Source: an uncultured bacterium
Lineage (GTDB): Bacteria > Spirochaetota > UBA4802 > UB4802
Direction: 5' to 3'
Assembly (NCBI GenBank): GCA_937920495.1
Contig: CALEUQ010000051.1
Coordinates: forward strand, 1-64,000
Length of the DNA: 64,000 nt
The translations under genes and the position numbers were made by a program. Numbering within the stretch: position 1 is the stretch's first letter; every line of letters begins with the position of its first letter. The notes beneath the pieces were generated by a model. The model was not told the origin of the DNA, ran no database searches, and saw only the letters and a list, made by a program, of their open reading frames with translations. This document shows positions 36,233-45,771 of this stretch, one piece after another.

Positions 36233-38065
36233 ATGAATAGTGATAATAAAGCACAGCGTTTCCCTTTCATTCAGGGGCTACTGGCAAAAGAATCGTATAT
36301 ATATGATATTTTAGCTGAAATAGTCCGAATGCAGGAACTATCCCTGCCTGAAGGCAAAATGGAAATGGCAACAATGCCCTATTTGCAATCCTCGCGAAAT
36401 ATTCCAATCCCATTTACAACATCCAGAAATAATCAGATAGTGTATTTAATTACTCAATTGCTGAATACATATCCTGAGCACGTAAAAAAACTCATAACGT
36501 TCAGTTTTTCAGTTGATGAGAAAACAAAGAAGCTTGATATCCATGAAAAAGAGGAGTATTGTGTAGATGTCCATGAAGAAGAATTTAACCGTCTACAATC
36601 AATTCGCGATGAGATATCAAAACAGAATTTAATAACACTTTTAAAGCAATATCGTTTATTTAATCTTTCTAAACTAATAAAGAAATCTATAAATAAAAAC
36701 GATCTGAACAGAATAATAAAATCGGAGTTGGGCAACTCTATATTTACATTTAAACATTTTACTATAGATAAAAATCATATAGAACTTGCAGAGGACTACT
36801 GTTTTCATGCTGACAATTATCAGGCTGTAAAATCAACACTTAATTTTAAGACATTGAAAAACATTATTACCCAGCATGCAGATATGATATTGCGCAGATT
36901 AAAGAAATTTGGTATTATATCATATGATTTTAGTGATTACCGTGATGCCAAGTTGGATTATATTTTCAATGTTCTGCTTGAAGATCTGGCTTCATTATTA
37001 TCGGAAAGTGATCTGGCTGAAGTTAAAAATTTACAGGCATTCAGAAATTGTCTACTAAAGGTAGATTCATTACTTGATCCTGTTGATGCGTTTAATGCTG
37101 ATATCGTAAATTTTATACGCGAACACAAACTATGTTCAGAAGAAGACATTATAAGTACAATACCCGAAATTGATGAAAAACTTATTCAAAAATGGCGTGA
37201 TTCAAATTATAGAAAAAATGCAAAAATAATAGCATACAATGATATGCAACATGGTCAGTGGTATTATGTAGATGGCCCTGTATTTCTGAATTATATTAGC
37301 GATTGCCATCAGTTGATGTTTTATCAAAAAGAAAAGTTTGATAAGCTCGGATATTTGGAAAAAGAAAAAATAAAGAAAAATTATGATATTTTAATCAAAA
37401 TTGCTGAAAATGCGGTTAATAGTAATATTGATGAATTTACAATCAATTCTGAACAAAAGGATATTTTGCAAAAAATTATTGATGATTTTACGCAGCAAAA
37501 AGAAGAGGAAAAAACAGAACTACAAAAGCCAATTCAGAAAGAAGTAAAACAAAAAAAATCTTTGATTTCACGTATTATAGATGCAATATTTTCCCTTTTC
37601 AGAAGAAAAAAAATTATAAAACCAATTACACAAACTCATGTATATTCTTCACCAGTCCATCAATTAAGCAAACAGGCTCGTAATCTTTATGATACTATAA
37701 GTTCAATAAACAGAAATATTATTGCCTTATCTGAAATAATGGATATTACTGATGAGAATGAATCACAGGTGAGTGAAATAATAGAAGAATTGAGGGATAC
37801 TGGTTTAAAGATTGTTATACCTATATATAATGCCCGAAGGGTACTATATCCCCATCGTAGCCAAAAATTACTTATACCGGATATAGAATATATTTTAGTG
37901 TCACCTGTGGTAATTCGTTCGTATGATGCAATTAAAGAGTTTTGTGATTCACTTGTGGGTAAAAAATTAAACGGCGAGATTATCCCTTCTACCGGTATTA
38001 TAGCAATAGAGAAGTATTTGCATACCCTCTATCGCCAGAAAAGAAATCTGATGATGAAAAAATAA
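36233..38065 (+). CDS. orphan protein of 610 residues, unknown function
   Basis: I do not recognise a family. It has no signal peptide. The N-terminal two thirds are mostly helical and charged. Residues ~420-445 are a Glu/Lys/Gln-rich coil, followed by a short amphipathic segment (SLISRIIDAIFSLFRRKK, about 443-460) that could touch a membrane. The C-terminal ~130 residues are mixed alpha/beta (LKIVIPIYNARRVLYP, EYILVSPVVIRSYDAIKEF). Codon use matches its neighbours, so it looks native. No strong ribosome-binding site precedes ATG. It converges with the FmdB gene, 21 bp between stops. Confidence 0.7.
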   Translation: MNSDNKAQRFPFIQGLLAKESYIYDILAEIVRMQELSLPEGKMEMATMPYLQSSRNIPIPFTTSRNNQIVYLITQLLNTYPEHVKKLITFSFSVDEKTKKLDIHEKEEYCVDVHEEEFNRLQSIRDEISKQNLITLLKQYRLFNLSKLIKKSINKNDLNRIIKSELGNSIFTFKHFTIDKNHIELAEDYCFHADNYQAVKSTLNFKTLKNIITQHADMILRRLKKFGIISYDFSDYRDAKLDYIFNVLLEDLASLLSESDLAEVKNLQAFRNCLLKVDSLLDPVDAFNADIVNFIREHKLCSEEDIISTIPEIDEKLIQKWRDSNYRKNAKIIAYNDMQHGQWYYVDGPVFLNYISDCHQLMFYQKEKFDKLGYLEKEKIKKNYDILIKIAENAVNSNIDEFTINSEQKDILQKIIDDFTQQKEEEKTELQKPIQKEVKQKKSLISRIIDAIFSLFRRKKIIKPITQTHVYSSPVHQLSKQARNLYDTISSINRNIIALSEIMDITDENESQVSEIIEELRDTGLKIVIPIYNARRVLYPHRSQKLLIPDIEYILVSPVVIRSYDAIKEFCDSLVGKKLNGEIIPSTGIIAIEKYLHTLYRQKRNLMMKK

Positions 38066-38086
38066 TAGAGCGGTATGCAGATACTT

Positions 38087-38356
38087 TTAATCTAAATCTA
38101 CCCCGCATGAACCTGAATCACATGTGGCACAAGCTGGTTGTGCAGAAGCTGATTTGTTTGATTTACCATTTCCATTATTTTTATAATCCGTTACATAAAA
38201 ACCGGAACCTTTGAAGATAATCCCTGCCCCTGTTCCGATTAAGCGTTTAACCTGTCCCCCACATTGTGGGCAGGTTTGTACTGGATCATCTTTTATTGAC
38301 TGAAATATTTCAAATTTATCATTACAAGAGGTACATACATATTCGTACGTAGGCAT
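38087..38356 (-). CDS. FmdB-family zinc-ribbon protein
   Basis: 89 residues from ATG 38356, which has a perfect AAGGAGG. An upstream start adds 11 unrelated residues. It opens MPTYEYVCTSC and has CxxC...CPQCGG, the zinc ribbon of the FmdB regulatory family, then the usual GTGAGIIFKGSGFYVTDYK and a Cys-rich tail (CATCDSGSCG). Function is not well known; members are proposed regulators or chaperones. Confidence 0.88.
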   Translation of the reverse strand: MPTYEYVCTSCNDKFEIFQSIKDDPVQTCPQCGGQVKRLIGTGAGIIFKGSGFYVTDYKNNGNGKSNKSASAQPACATCDSGSCGVDLD

Positions 38357-38608
38357 TCTAATCCTCCTTATTATGCATGTAAATAACAACCTTATTATAA
38401 AAAATGAATAGTATATATTTAATAATAAATATAAATAATTTTAAATATTTTAGCAACAGTTTAATTTATTTTCTGTAAAAAATTACTTAAGTTTCACTAT
38501 TTATTTGTTAAAACATATGTCAAAAAAAAGCATATAATACATTCATCCCGATTAATGTGCTATGGATGTACTGGTAATAAAAATAATTTAGTAAGAAATC
38601 ATTAGTGT

Positions 38609-41269
38609 TTACGTTTTATTATTATTGGTAATTTTTTCACCATTTGTAGTATATCCAATACTTTCACTTAATTCTTTAGCACTTAAATCAAGAATACGTG
38701 AAAATCCCTGAACAAATTCAGCACTTTCCAAAGCTTTCTGACTAATTTCAATTATGGCATTTACTGCTTTAGTCAACTCTTCAAGGGTAACTTTTTGTTC
38801 AATAGAAAAATTATATACTGAGCCAGATAATTCTTTAAATGTTTCTAATTTTGTTTTTATATCTTTATTTTTAGTATTTAGTTCATTAGTAAAATCGATA
38901 GTATCTTTCAATACATTAAATGTTTCAGTTATACCCTTACGGATAGATTTAATAGCCTCAGTAGCTTTGCTGATATATTGAATTTCATTGGTAATCATCC
39001 TGGCTTGTTCAGCAATTGTAGAATGAATACCCTTTACAATATCTGTAGTTTGATCAGCTAATTTGTTTACTTCGTCTGCAACAACAGAAAATCCTTTACC
39101 TGACTCCCCTGCTCTGGCAGCTTCAATTGCAGCGTTCAATGCAAGCAGATTAATTTTATCAGCTATTTCATTAATATTTACTATCGTTTGCTCTACCTCT
39201 TTTAAATATTCAGCAATTGATTCAATTGCACTTATAGATTTAGTAATTGTTATTTCACCATCTTCTGATTGTTTTACTGCCTGCTCTATAGAATGTGATA
39301 ATCGGGTAATTCTTTGCGAAATCTGAATACTGCTTGTATCTATCCCTTCAATATCATTTTTAATCACATCCATACTATCAGCCTGTTGTTTAATAGCACT
39401 TAGATTGGATTCAAAAGAAGATGACATTTCCTCATACGCACTGGATGTTTCCTCAACTATTGTAGATAATTCACGTGCTATGTCGTATAACTTTGTTGCT
39501 GACACATTGAGATCGGAACTTAACCTTTTAACCTCTTCAGATTTACTATGTGTTGACTGAAATAAATTACGAAGGGATTCAACCATTTTATTAAAAGCAG
39601 AAGTTATATATCCAAATTCGTCACCCGATTGAACAGGTATATGAACATTAAAATTACCATTATCAACTTCTTTTAAACCATCAGTAAGTGTTCGTATTGG
39701 TTTAATGAGAATGCCTGTGAAAAATAATCTAATACCAAAACGTATAAAAAGATATACAAGTATAACAATCAATATTAATGTTCTAACCGTTGAATGCATA
39801 AATTCACGATATAAAATATATGGAAAAGCTACATCGTAGATAATATTACCATTGATATAGCGATATGTAAAAACATGATCACCTTTTGAAGATGTTTGAT
39901 ATGAGCGTAAACCAATAAATTGAACAGGAACAAGATATTTCATTATTTCATATTTTAATTCTTCACCATCGTTACTTGAAGATTCAATATATTCATTAAT
40001 CGTGATAGCAAATCCTGACATTATGCTATCAACTTTTGTTAGATATATCTTGCATGAGTCTTTGAAATTATATCCCGGGATTTGTCCCAATTTGTGTTTT
40101 AAATGATATACCTTGGCATCTAACTTTTTACAAAATTGTTGTAACTGGTGACTGGTAATATTACCATTGTTATTTTGAATATATTGTTGCAGGGTTATTG
40201 CATAACCTTTAAATGTGCCATCTTTATAAATATTTAACAATTGGTGCAATTTATTTGGGTAATCATCTTCGGAAAGCGTAAATATTTTATTCCATATATA
40301 TGTGTGCTGAAGTTCATTCTGTATTACATCAGTATTGTAATCATTTGGTAACGGTTCCACCCATTTATTATTGCTTATATCAAAGGAAGCTTTATATGAG
40401 ATATTGTTAATATTTTTATTACTAAGAATTGAAAGCAATGCAGAACGGTAATAAATATCATCAAAGTCTTTATCATTTTTTTGAAGTACAATAAATCCTA
40501 TAATTTGCAGCAAACTAAGAACTGTTACTAAAATAATGCCTATTAGTTTCCCGATAAAAGATATTCTATCTGGAGTGTTGTTTATATAAATAATAAAGAA
40601 AAAGAAAAAACCAGTTAATAGAAATAATGTCCACGCAGTATGAAAAATTTCTCTATCGAATACGCCTTCACGACTCAATGTATTAGCTACAGATGGAACA
40701 AGAGTTCCAATAATGATTGAAATAAATAATAGCACAAGGACTATTCTATTTTCTTTATTTTTTTCCGTAAAAAAACGCCACCAGTTTAATATAAATGTAG
40801 ACAATAAATACAGCATAATAATAATGCCAATATTTTTGCTTATTTCCTCTGCATCAAAATCATAATAATGTCCTCTGAATAAAAATACAATGTTTGAGTT
40901 CAACGATACAATAGCAAATACGACAAGGGTTATGATTGCAATAAATATCCCCATATATAAATACACTTTTGAAAATTTTAAACCTTTTGGTTGTGGAAAG
41001 AAAAAGAAAAAATAGCTCATTACTACTATGGAAATCAATATCAATGCTACTGTGAGCCATCTATGAAATGCTGCAATAGGATGATAAATACTGGATGCTA
41101 TAAAATAACCAATGTTAAAAATTCCTAGAAGCAAATATGAGTAGCCTGCTACTTCAGTAGCTTTTGACTTATTCTTAGTATTTAGTAAAAATACTCCTGT
41201 TGTTAAAAAGAAAATAACAGGTATTATTGAACCTAAGGAAAAGGAATTAAATTGAATAATTGACCCCAT
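38609..41269 (-). CDS. methyl-accepting chemotaxis-like protein with multi-TM sensor
   Basis: 886 residues, ATG with AAGGGG. About eight membrane segments lie in residues 12-265, then an extracytoplasmic domain (~270-490), a ninth segment (~495-517), a HAMP linker (IKPIRTLTDGLKEVDNGNFN) and a long MCP signalling coil with the hairpin tip INLLALNAAIEAARAGESGK and GFSVVADEVNKLADQT. It should signal through CheA/CheW to the flagellar motor. The 7TM-like front end suggests sensing within or at the membrane. It is a single gene. Confidence 0.9.
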   Translation of the reverse strand: MGSIIQFNSFSLGSIIPVIFFLTTGVFLLNTKNKSKATEVAGYSYLLLGIFNIGYFIASSIYHPIAAFHRWLTVALILISIVVMSYFFFFFPQPKGLKFSKVYLYMGIFIAIITLVVFAIVSLNSNIVFLFRGHYYDFDAEEISKNIGIIIMLYLLSTFILNWWRFFTEKNKENRIVLVLLFISIIIGTLVPSVANTLSREGVFDREIFHTAWTLFLLTGFFFFFIIYINNTPDRISFIGKLIGIILVTVLSLLQIIGFIVLQKNDKDFDDIYYRSALLSILSNKNINNISYKASFDISNNKWVEPLPNDYNTDVIQNELQHTYIWNKIFTLSEDDYPNKLHQLLNIYKDGTFKGYAITLQQYIQNNNGNITSHQLQQFCKKLDAKVYHLKHKLGQIPGYNFKDSCKIYLTKVDSIMSGFAITINEYIESSSNDGEELKYEIMKYLVPVQFIGLRSYQTSSKGDHVFTYRYINGNIIYDVAFPYILYREFMHSTVRTLILIVILVYLFIRFGIRLFFTGILIKPIRTLTDGLKEVDNGNFNVHIPVQSGDEFGYITSAFNKMVESLRNLFQSTHSKSEEVKRLSSDLNVSATKLYDIARELSTIVEETSSAYEEMSSSFESNLSAIKQQADSMDVIKNDIEGIDTSSIQISQRITRLSHSIEQAVKQSEDGEITITKSISAIESIAEYLKEVEQTIVNINEIADKINLLALNAAIEAARAGESGKGFSVVADEVNKLADQTTDIVKGIHSTIAEQARMITNEIQYISKATEAIKSIRKGITETFNVLKDTIDFTNELNTKNKDIKTKLETFKELSGSVYNFSIEQKVTLEELTKAVNAIIEISQKALESAEFVQGFSRILDLSAKELSESIGYTTNGEKITNNNKT

Positions 41270-41323
41270 AAATAAAGACCCCTTAAAATATCTTTTTTTA
41301 TTTACATTTTGTTTACATATAAT

Positions 41324-41331
41324 AGATCGGT
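41324..41331 (-). promoter_or_regulatory. weak sigma28-like -10 element upstream of the chemoreceptor
   Basis: ACCGATCT on the minus strand resembles GCCGATAA. A TAAA lies 18 rather than 15 bases upstream. Only suggestive. Confidence 0.25.
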
Positions 41332-41463
41332 ATAAATAATCAAGAATATTTTATAAAATATTAATCTGTTTAGACTGAATTTTATTTTGAAATAATACAA
41401 TTTATTTTTATTCATTAATAAAACATAATAATTAATATTTCATTTATTTTATTATTTTTGATT

Positions 41464-41494
41464 TGACAACAGATTATTGCTATAAAATATACAA
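41464..41494 (+). promoter_or_regulatory. promoter for tRNA-Thr
   Basis: TTGACA (41464-41469), 19 bases, TATACA (41489-41494), ending six bases before the mature 5' end. Confidence 0.45.
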
Positions 41495-41500
41495 TCAAAG

Positions 41501-41573
41501 CCAGCGTAGCTCAGTTGGCAGAGCGGCGCACTCGTAATGCGCAGGTCACCAGTTCGATCCTGGTCGCTGGCTC
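41501..41573 (+). tRNA. tRNA-Thr (anticodon CGT)
   Basis: 73 nt with all arms paired: acceptor GCCAGCG/CGCTGGC, D stem GCTC/GAGC, anticodon stem GCGCA/TGCGC with loop CTCGTAA, and T arm ACCAG-TTCGATC-CTGGT. Discriminator base T; CCA is not encoded. It reads ACG codons. It stands alone, followed by an interspersed repeat. Confidence 0.97.
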
Positions 41574-41688
41574 ATATATTTTGCATCAAATCCAGCATTT
41601 CCTTTAAATAAATCTTTTCATGAAAAAAGTTCTTGACTGCATAAAACAATCCATTCAGACTAAAAAAATATTATATTTTTTCACATTT

Positions 41689-41796
41689 ATTCCTTAAATA
41701 AAATTTGTGAACATAATAAAATAAATATATTGTACATCCCGTCGCCTTCGGCGGCGCGGCGTACGACTTTTTATTAACAAAATGTCTTTAAGGAGA
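41689..41796. repeat. interspersed palindromic element, copy in reverse orientation
   Basis: Starts ATTCCTTAAA (41689) and ends TTTAAGGAG, near-perfect inverted ends. It contains TTTGTGAACATAAT, TGTACA (41731-41736), the GC-rich hairpin (GTCGCCTTCGGCGGCG), CGTACG and TTATTAACAAAAT. These match 26789-26893 read on the other strand. Confidence 0.8.
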
Positions 41797-41801
41797 TATT
41801 A

Positions 41802-41924
41802 GTGATATTTTTATGTTTATTCAATACATCTATCGATAATATAACAAAGATCAATAATACTATGGTTTTATCGTTCTTATCATGGCTCTTTTTGATACTG
41901 ATAAATGCTCATATGCTCAGGTAG
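41802..41924 (+). CDS. possible 40-residue membrane peptide
   Basis: A GTG start with AAGGAG seven bases before it opens a 40-codon frame ending TAG at 41922-41924. Residues ~21-40 (MVLSFLSWLFLILINAHMLR) would span a membrane. The Shine-Dalgarno sequence is the end of the repeat element itself. The next gene begins 7 bp after the stop. Real or chance cannot be decided by eye. Confidence 0.35.
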   Translation: MIFLCLFNTSIDNITKINNTMVLSFLSWLFLILINAHMLR

Positions 41925-41931
41925 GTTAGTA

Positions 41932-42873
41932 ATGTATAATAAAAAAATATTATTTTTTCTTTTAATAGTAAGCTTTGTTTTTATTTTTAGTGCATCTTTG
42001 TTTTTAGTAAAGTTTCTTATTGGCCCAACTTCAGATAATACTTTACTAAAACCCGCAGACATATTTAAAAGCGAGGATGAATATATCGCATATATTCAAT
42101 CACTGCAAATTTCTGGTGTTACCTTCACTGTGTGTCACATTGAAAAAGGTGATAATTTCTGGAAGATAGCTAAAGAGCACCATATAGACATTGATACGTT
42201 AATTGGTTCAAATCCCTTATGGGAAAGCATTATTGCAAAAGTTGACCAGAAGATTGTAATACCATCTCAAAAAGGAGTGCTTCATTTTGTAAATGACTTG
42301 AGCCAGATAAACCAGTTGCATACACTTTACAAGGTTCCTGAAAAAAATGTCCTTACGCCATCACTTTTTAGATATAGAATAAAATCCTTGGTGTCAAAAG
42401 TAGATAAACCAGTTGCAGTGTTTATAAAAGATGCAAGGCCCATTACTGAAGTCATGACACCAGAGTTAGCAAAGCAATTTGCACTTCGCGAGATGTTCAG
42501 ATCCCCGCTTGGTGGAAGACTTACGTCATTTTATGGTGGTAGAGTGCATCCCATCTTCAGACAATGGGGTTTTCACAATGGGCTTGATATCGCAGCACCG
42601 TATGGTACTCCAGTTGGAGCAGCACGGGGTGGTGTTGTTATTTCAACAGGATGGATGGGTGGATATGGCAAGGCAGTGATTATACAGCATGATGATGGAT
42701 TTACGACATTATATGGGCATCTATCATCAATCCATGTTCAACCAGGGCAAAAAGTTAAAACAGGGCAATTTATAGGTAGAGTTGGTTCAACTGGGTGGTC
42801 AACAGGTCCTCACCTTCATTTTACGCTATGGCAATACAATAAACTGATAAATCCAATGAAGGTGCTATGGTAA
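41932..42873 (+). CDS. LysM-M23 peptidase, membrane-anchored
   Basis: 313 residues from ATG 41932 (an ATG 27 bases earlier is possible). N-terminal membrane anchor (about 5-28), a LysM-like domain (about 63-112, GDNFWKIAKEHHIDIDTLIG), then a C-terminal M23 domain with zinc ligands in FHNGLDIAAP (His215, Asp219) and GPHLHF (His296). All catalytic residues are present, so it can be an active murein endopeptidase or a LytM regulator with activity. The rsmG fusion follows 10 bp later. Confidence 0.92.
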   Translation: MYNKKILFFLLIVSFVFIFSASLFLVKFLIGPTSDNTLLKPADIFKSEDEYIAYIQSLQISGVTFTVCHIEKGDNFWKIAKEHHIDIDTLIGSNPLWESIIAKVDQKIVIPSQKGVLHFVNDLSQINQLHTLYKVPEKNVLTPSLFRYRIKSLVSKVDKPVAVFIKDARPITEVMTPELAKQFALREMFRSPLGGRLTSFYGGRVHPIFRQWGFHNGLDIAAPYGTPVGAARGGVVISTGWMGGYGKAVIIQHDDGFTTLYGHLSSIHVQPGQKVKTGQFIGRVGSTGWSTGPHLHFTLWQYNKLINPMKVLW

Positions 42874-42883
42874 ATATAGTAAC

Positions 42884-44317
42884 ATGTATGAACAAAAAAT
42901 CAGTAATTATTTAAAAAGATCCCATATCCAATTAACGCAGGGTGATATACAGCATTTATCATTATATTTAAAGCTCCTATTGCAATATAATGAATCTCAT
43001 GATCTTACCCGCATTAAAGATATCGATGAAATTATTATTAAGCATTTTATAGATTCTTTATTTGTCTCTTCGATCATTAGTATACCATCTCCTCTCCTGG
43101 ATATTGGCACTGGTGCGGGCTTCCCGGGTATTCCTTTGGCGATAGTTCATAAAAGAAACTGTTTCATATTAGCAGAAAGCAGGAACAAAAGGGTTGAATT
43201 TCTCACCATCGTAAAAAATGAATTGAATCTTGATAATGTTGAAATCTACCCTCACCTTGTTACGGAAAAGTCATTTTTTAATGTTCATGGTGTTATAACC
43301 CGTGCAGTTGAATCAATTCCAGAAACTTTGCGGCGATGCAGTCATTTTTTAAAACGTGACAATCGTGCCATATTTATGAAAGGCCCTTCAGTTGATGATG
43401 AGCTCATCAAAAATGATATACAGTACACATTAGAATTGGATAGACAGTATGTGTTGCCTGATACAACATATCAAAGAAGACTTGTAGTGTATAAAAAGGC
43501 AACTGATGAAATAAAAAAACTCTATTATATTGCTAAAGATGGCACATCTTTAGATGGCATTGCAGTAACTTCGTTGGAAAATAAACGGTTCAAAGATTTA
43601 AAAAAAATAGTAGCTAATCCAAAAAAGTATCACAGCACATTGGTTTCTGGTAAAAAAATAATTAAGGAATTAATACATGCTAAACCTGAATTATGCAGAT
43701 ATTTAATTCTTTATGATGAATATTCTGAAAGCGATCCTGAGTTTATACAATTGATTGCACACTTAGGCAAAGACTCAACTATAATCTTTAAGAAATCATT
43801 GTTTAATGAGATAGATATTACAGAAGCTGATCAGCCAATGATGGTTGTACATGTACCAGAAATTCACAACTGGAATTTCACTTGCCGACAACTATCGCTC
43901 ATGCTTCCTTTTCAGGATCCTGTAAATATGGGAGCTGCTATAAGAAGTGCCGTTGCATTTGGAGTTACTCATATTATTGTATGCGAAAATGCTGCATATC
44001 CATTTCATCCAAAGTCGGTTAGAGCATCGGCTGGCACGGTGTTCTTTTGTACTATAGAAAAAGGACCAGCGCTGACTATGCTTAATACTCACACTATTCC
44101 CTGCCCTATCATTGCACTAGATATGAAAGGGATAAATATCGATGATTTTAAATTTCCACAAAAAGCTATTTTATTGGCCGGTACAGAAGGACCTGGATTG
44201 CCTACTATCAATGAAACTGTAAAACTGTGTATTCCGATTCATACAGTTGATTCACTTAATGCAACTGTTGCAGTATCTATCGCGTTGTATGAATGGCACA
44301 AACAAAAGACGGGCTAA
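42884..44317 (+). CDS. fused RsmG-TrmH rRNA/tRNA methyltransferase
   Basis: 477 residues, two methyltransferases in one chain. Residues 1-205 are RsmG (GidB), with the SAM loop LLDIGTGAGFPGIPLA (71-86) and the N-terminal helical cap; RsmG makes m7G527 in 16S rRNA. Residues ~210-477 are a SpoU/TrmH-type enzyme with NMGAAIRSAVAFG (348-360), AGTEGPGL (432-439) and DSLNATVAVSIALYEW (456-471), the three knot motifs, preceded by a substrate-binding region. No stop or frame change lies between them. The target of the second half is unknown. It ends flush with the convergent lyase gene. Confidence 0.9.
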   Translation: MYEQKISNYLKRSHIQLTQGDIQHLSLYLKLLLQYNESHDLTRIKDIDEIIIKHFIDSLFVSSIISIPSPLLDIGTGAGFPGIPLAIVHKRNCFILAESRNKRVEFLTIVKNELNLDNVEIYPHLVTEKSFFNVHGVITRAVESIPETLRRCSHFLKRDNRAIFMKGPSVDDELIKNDIQYTLELDRQYVLPDTTYQRRLVVYKKATDEIKKLYYIAKDGTSLDGIAVTSLENKRFKDLKKIVANPKKYHSTLVSGKKIIKELIHAKPELCRYLILYDEYSESDPEFIQLIAHLGKDSTIIFKKSLFNEIDITEADQPMMVVHVPEIHNWNFTCRQLSLMLPFQDPVNMGAAIRSAVAFGVTHIIVCENAAYPFHPKSVRASAGTVFFCTIEKGPALTMLNTHTIPCPIIALDMKGINIDDFKFPQKAILLAGTEGPGLPTINETVKLCIPIHTVDSLNATVAVSIALYEWHKQKTG

Positions 44318-45751
44318 TTATTTAAATAGTTTATCTTTAAGTTTAAGATACCATTTACCTGCTTTCATTGCAAATTCTTCTTTAGCACCTTCTTCCATGC
44401 GTAAATCTGGTATCTGGCCTGTTGGCCCATACATACCTTCCATCATCTTCAATATATTATTCCTTATCATTTTTCGCATTGGTATATGTGCAATCATACC
44501 ATACATCGCAGCACTTCCTTCATACGCCAGATGAGGATTCTTCTTAACATGTTCAAAAGCATTTTTGACATCTGTTATGAATTGCTGTGCAACTTTAGCA
44601 TGAATGGGAGTAATCATTGCATGCAGCGCATCAGGACGTTGTAACCTATCAACATGCCAGCCTTTTTTTTCTAAAATATCGCCAATGGCAAATGTATTTA
44701 CTTTAGGGTCAACTGAACGGTAGGCAAATACACTCATATGAGGCGTGCCTAATATCTCCATACCTTTAATGGACTGTATGCCTTCCATAATCTGTTTGCT
44801 AGTTTCCATGATAATTTTTGCATTGTGCAGATATCCATCTTCTCCCTGCGCAACCATTGCTGCCCATGCTGCTGCAATAGTGCCACCAGGACGAGTCCCA
44901 AGTAACGCTGGTGAAGCAAATACTCCACCACACCAATCTTCAAAAATAAAGAATTGATACCGTAAATAGTTAATATTTCTGTATACAATAACCGAAGCTC
45001 CTTTTGCGCTAAAACCATACTTATGTACATCGGCAGACATGGATGTAACGCCTTCAACACGAAAATCAAATGGTGGTAGCTTATAGCCCAATCTTTCAAT
45101 AAATGGCAAAAGAAAACCTCCCAGGCATGCATCTACATGCAGCGGGAGCTTTTTTTTGATAGCTATCTGACTCAATGTATCAATAGGGTCAATAACACCA
45201 TACGGGTAACATGGTGCAGAGCCAACAATGAGTATGGTATTACGGGTAATAAGTTTTTCAACGGCTTTCACATCTACCTTGAAATTCTTATCCAGTGGAG
45301 CACGTACAATCTTTACATCAAAATACTCTGCTCCTTTTTCAAATGCAACATGGATGCTTTCAGGTACCACCATCTCAGGCTTCTTTATCCATGGGCGCAG
45401 AGCCCGTGCCATATCACGGTATGTTTTAACAGCCAGCAGACAACTCTCCGTACCTCCAGAAGTCATTGTACCACAGGCTTCATTACCGGCATGTAGCATG
45501 GCAGCGGTCATTTTTACCACTTCATGCTCAAACTGCTTAAGGCTTTTAAATGCCATGGGATTAAGCCCATTTTCATCAAAATAGAGCTCAAATGCTTTTT
45601 GTAAAAACTTTGTATGGCTGTCGTCCCTGTGATATACAAGGCTGAATGTTTTCCCTTTTTTCCAGTTAGCGTCATTTTTGCCATACATTTTCATAAGTGA
45701 TAAGACTTGAGAATTTGGTAAACCTTTTTGTGGCAATTCATTGAAATTCAT
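44318..45751 (-). CDS. PLP-dependent lyase, sphingosine-1-phosphate lyase family
   Basis: 477 residues from ATG 45751, which has GGAGG; a start 12 bases earlier overlaps that site. The PLP lysine is Lys244 in SADVHKYGFSAKG. GTMTSGGTESCLLAVKTYRD, IDPIDTLSQIAIKK, LHVDACLGGFLLPF and GTRPGGTIAAAWAAM follow the DPL1/SGPL1 pattern closely, more so than glutamate or tyrosine decarboxylases. The eukaryotic N-terminal membrane anchor is missing, as in bacterial homologues. It would cleave phosphorylated long-chain bases to aldehyde and phosphoethanolamine. No sphingolipid genes are in the window. It follows the DUF819 gene by 20 bp. Confidence 0.85.
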   Translation of the reverse strand: MNFNELPQKGLPNSQVLSLMKMYGKNDANWKKGKTFSLVYHRDDSHTKFLQKAFELYFDENGLNPMAFKSLKQFEHEVVKMTAAMLHAGNEACGTMTSGGTESCLLAVKTYRDMARALRPWIKKPEMVVPESIHVAFEKGAEYFDVKIVRAPLDKNFKVDVKAVEKLITRNTILIVGSAPCYPYGVIDPIDTLSQIAIKKKLPLHVDACLGGFLLPFIERLGYKLPPFDFRVEGVTSMSADVHKYGFSAKGASVIVYRNINYLRYQFFIFEDWCGGVFASPALLGTRPGGTIAAAWAAMVAQGEDGYLHNAKIIMETSKQIMEGIQSIKGMEILGTPHMSVFAYRSVDPKVNTFAIGDILEKKGWHVDRLQRPDALHAMITPIHAKVAQQFITDVKNAFEHVKKNPHLAYEGSAAMYGMIAHIPMRKMIRNNILKMMEGMYGPTGQIPDLRMEEGAKEEFAMKAGKWYLKLKDKLFK

Positions 45752-45771
45752 TATCTCCTCCATAAAAATTA

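Noticed and set aside
44318-45751. Glutamate or tyrosine decarboxylase
   Set aside because: The VDACLGGFLLPF and SADVHKYGFSAKG context and the whole-length pattern fit sphingosine-1-phosphate lyase better.
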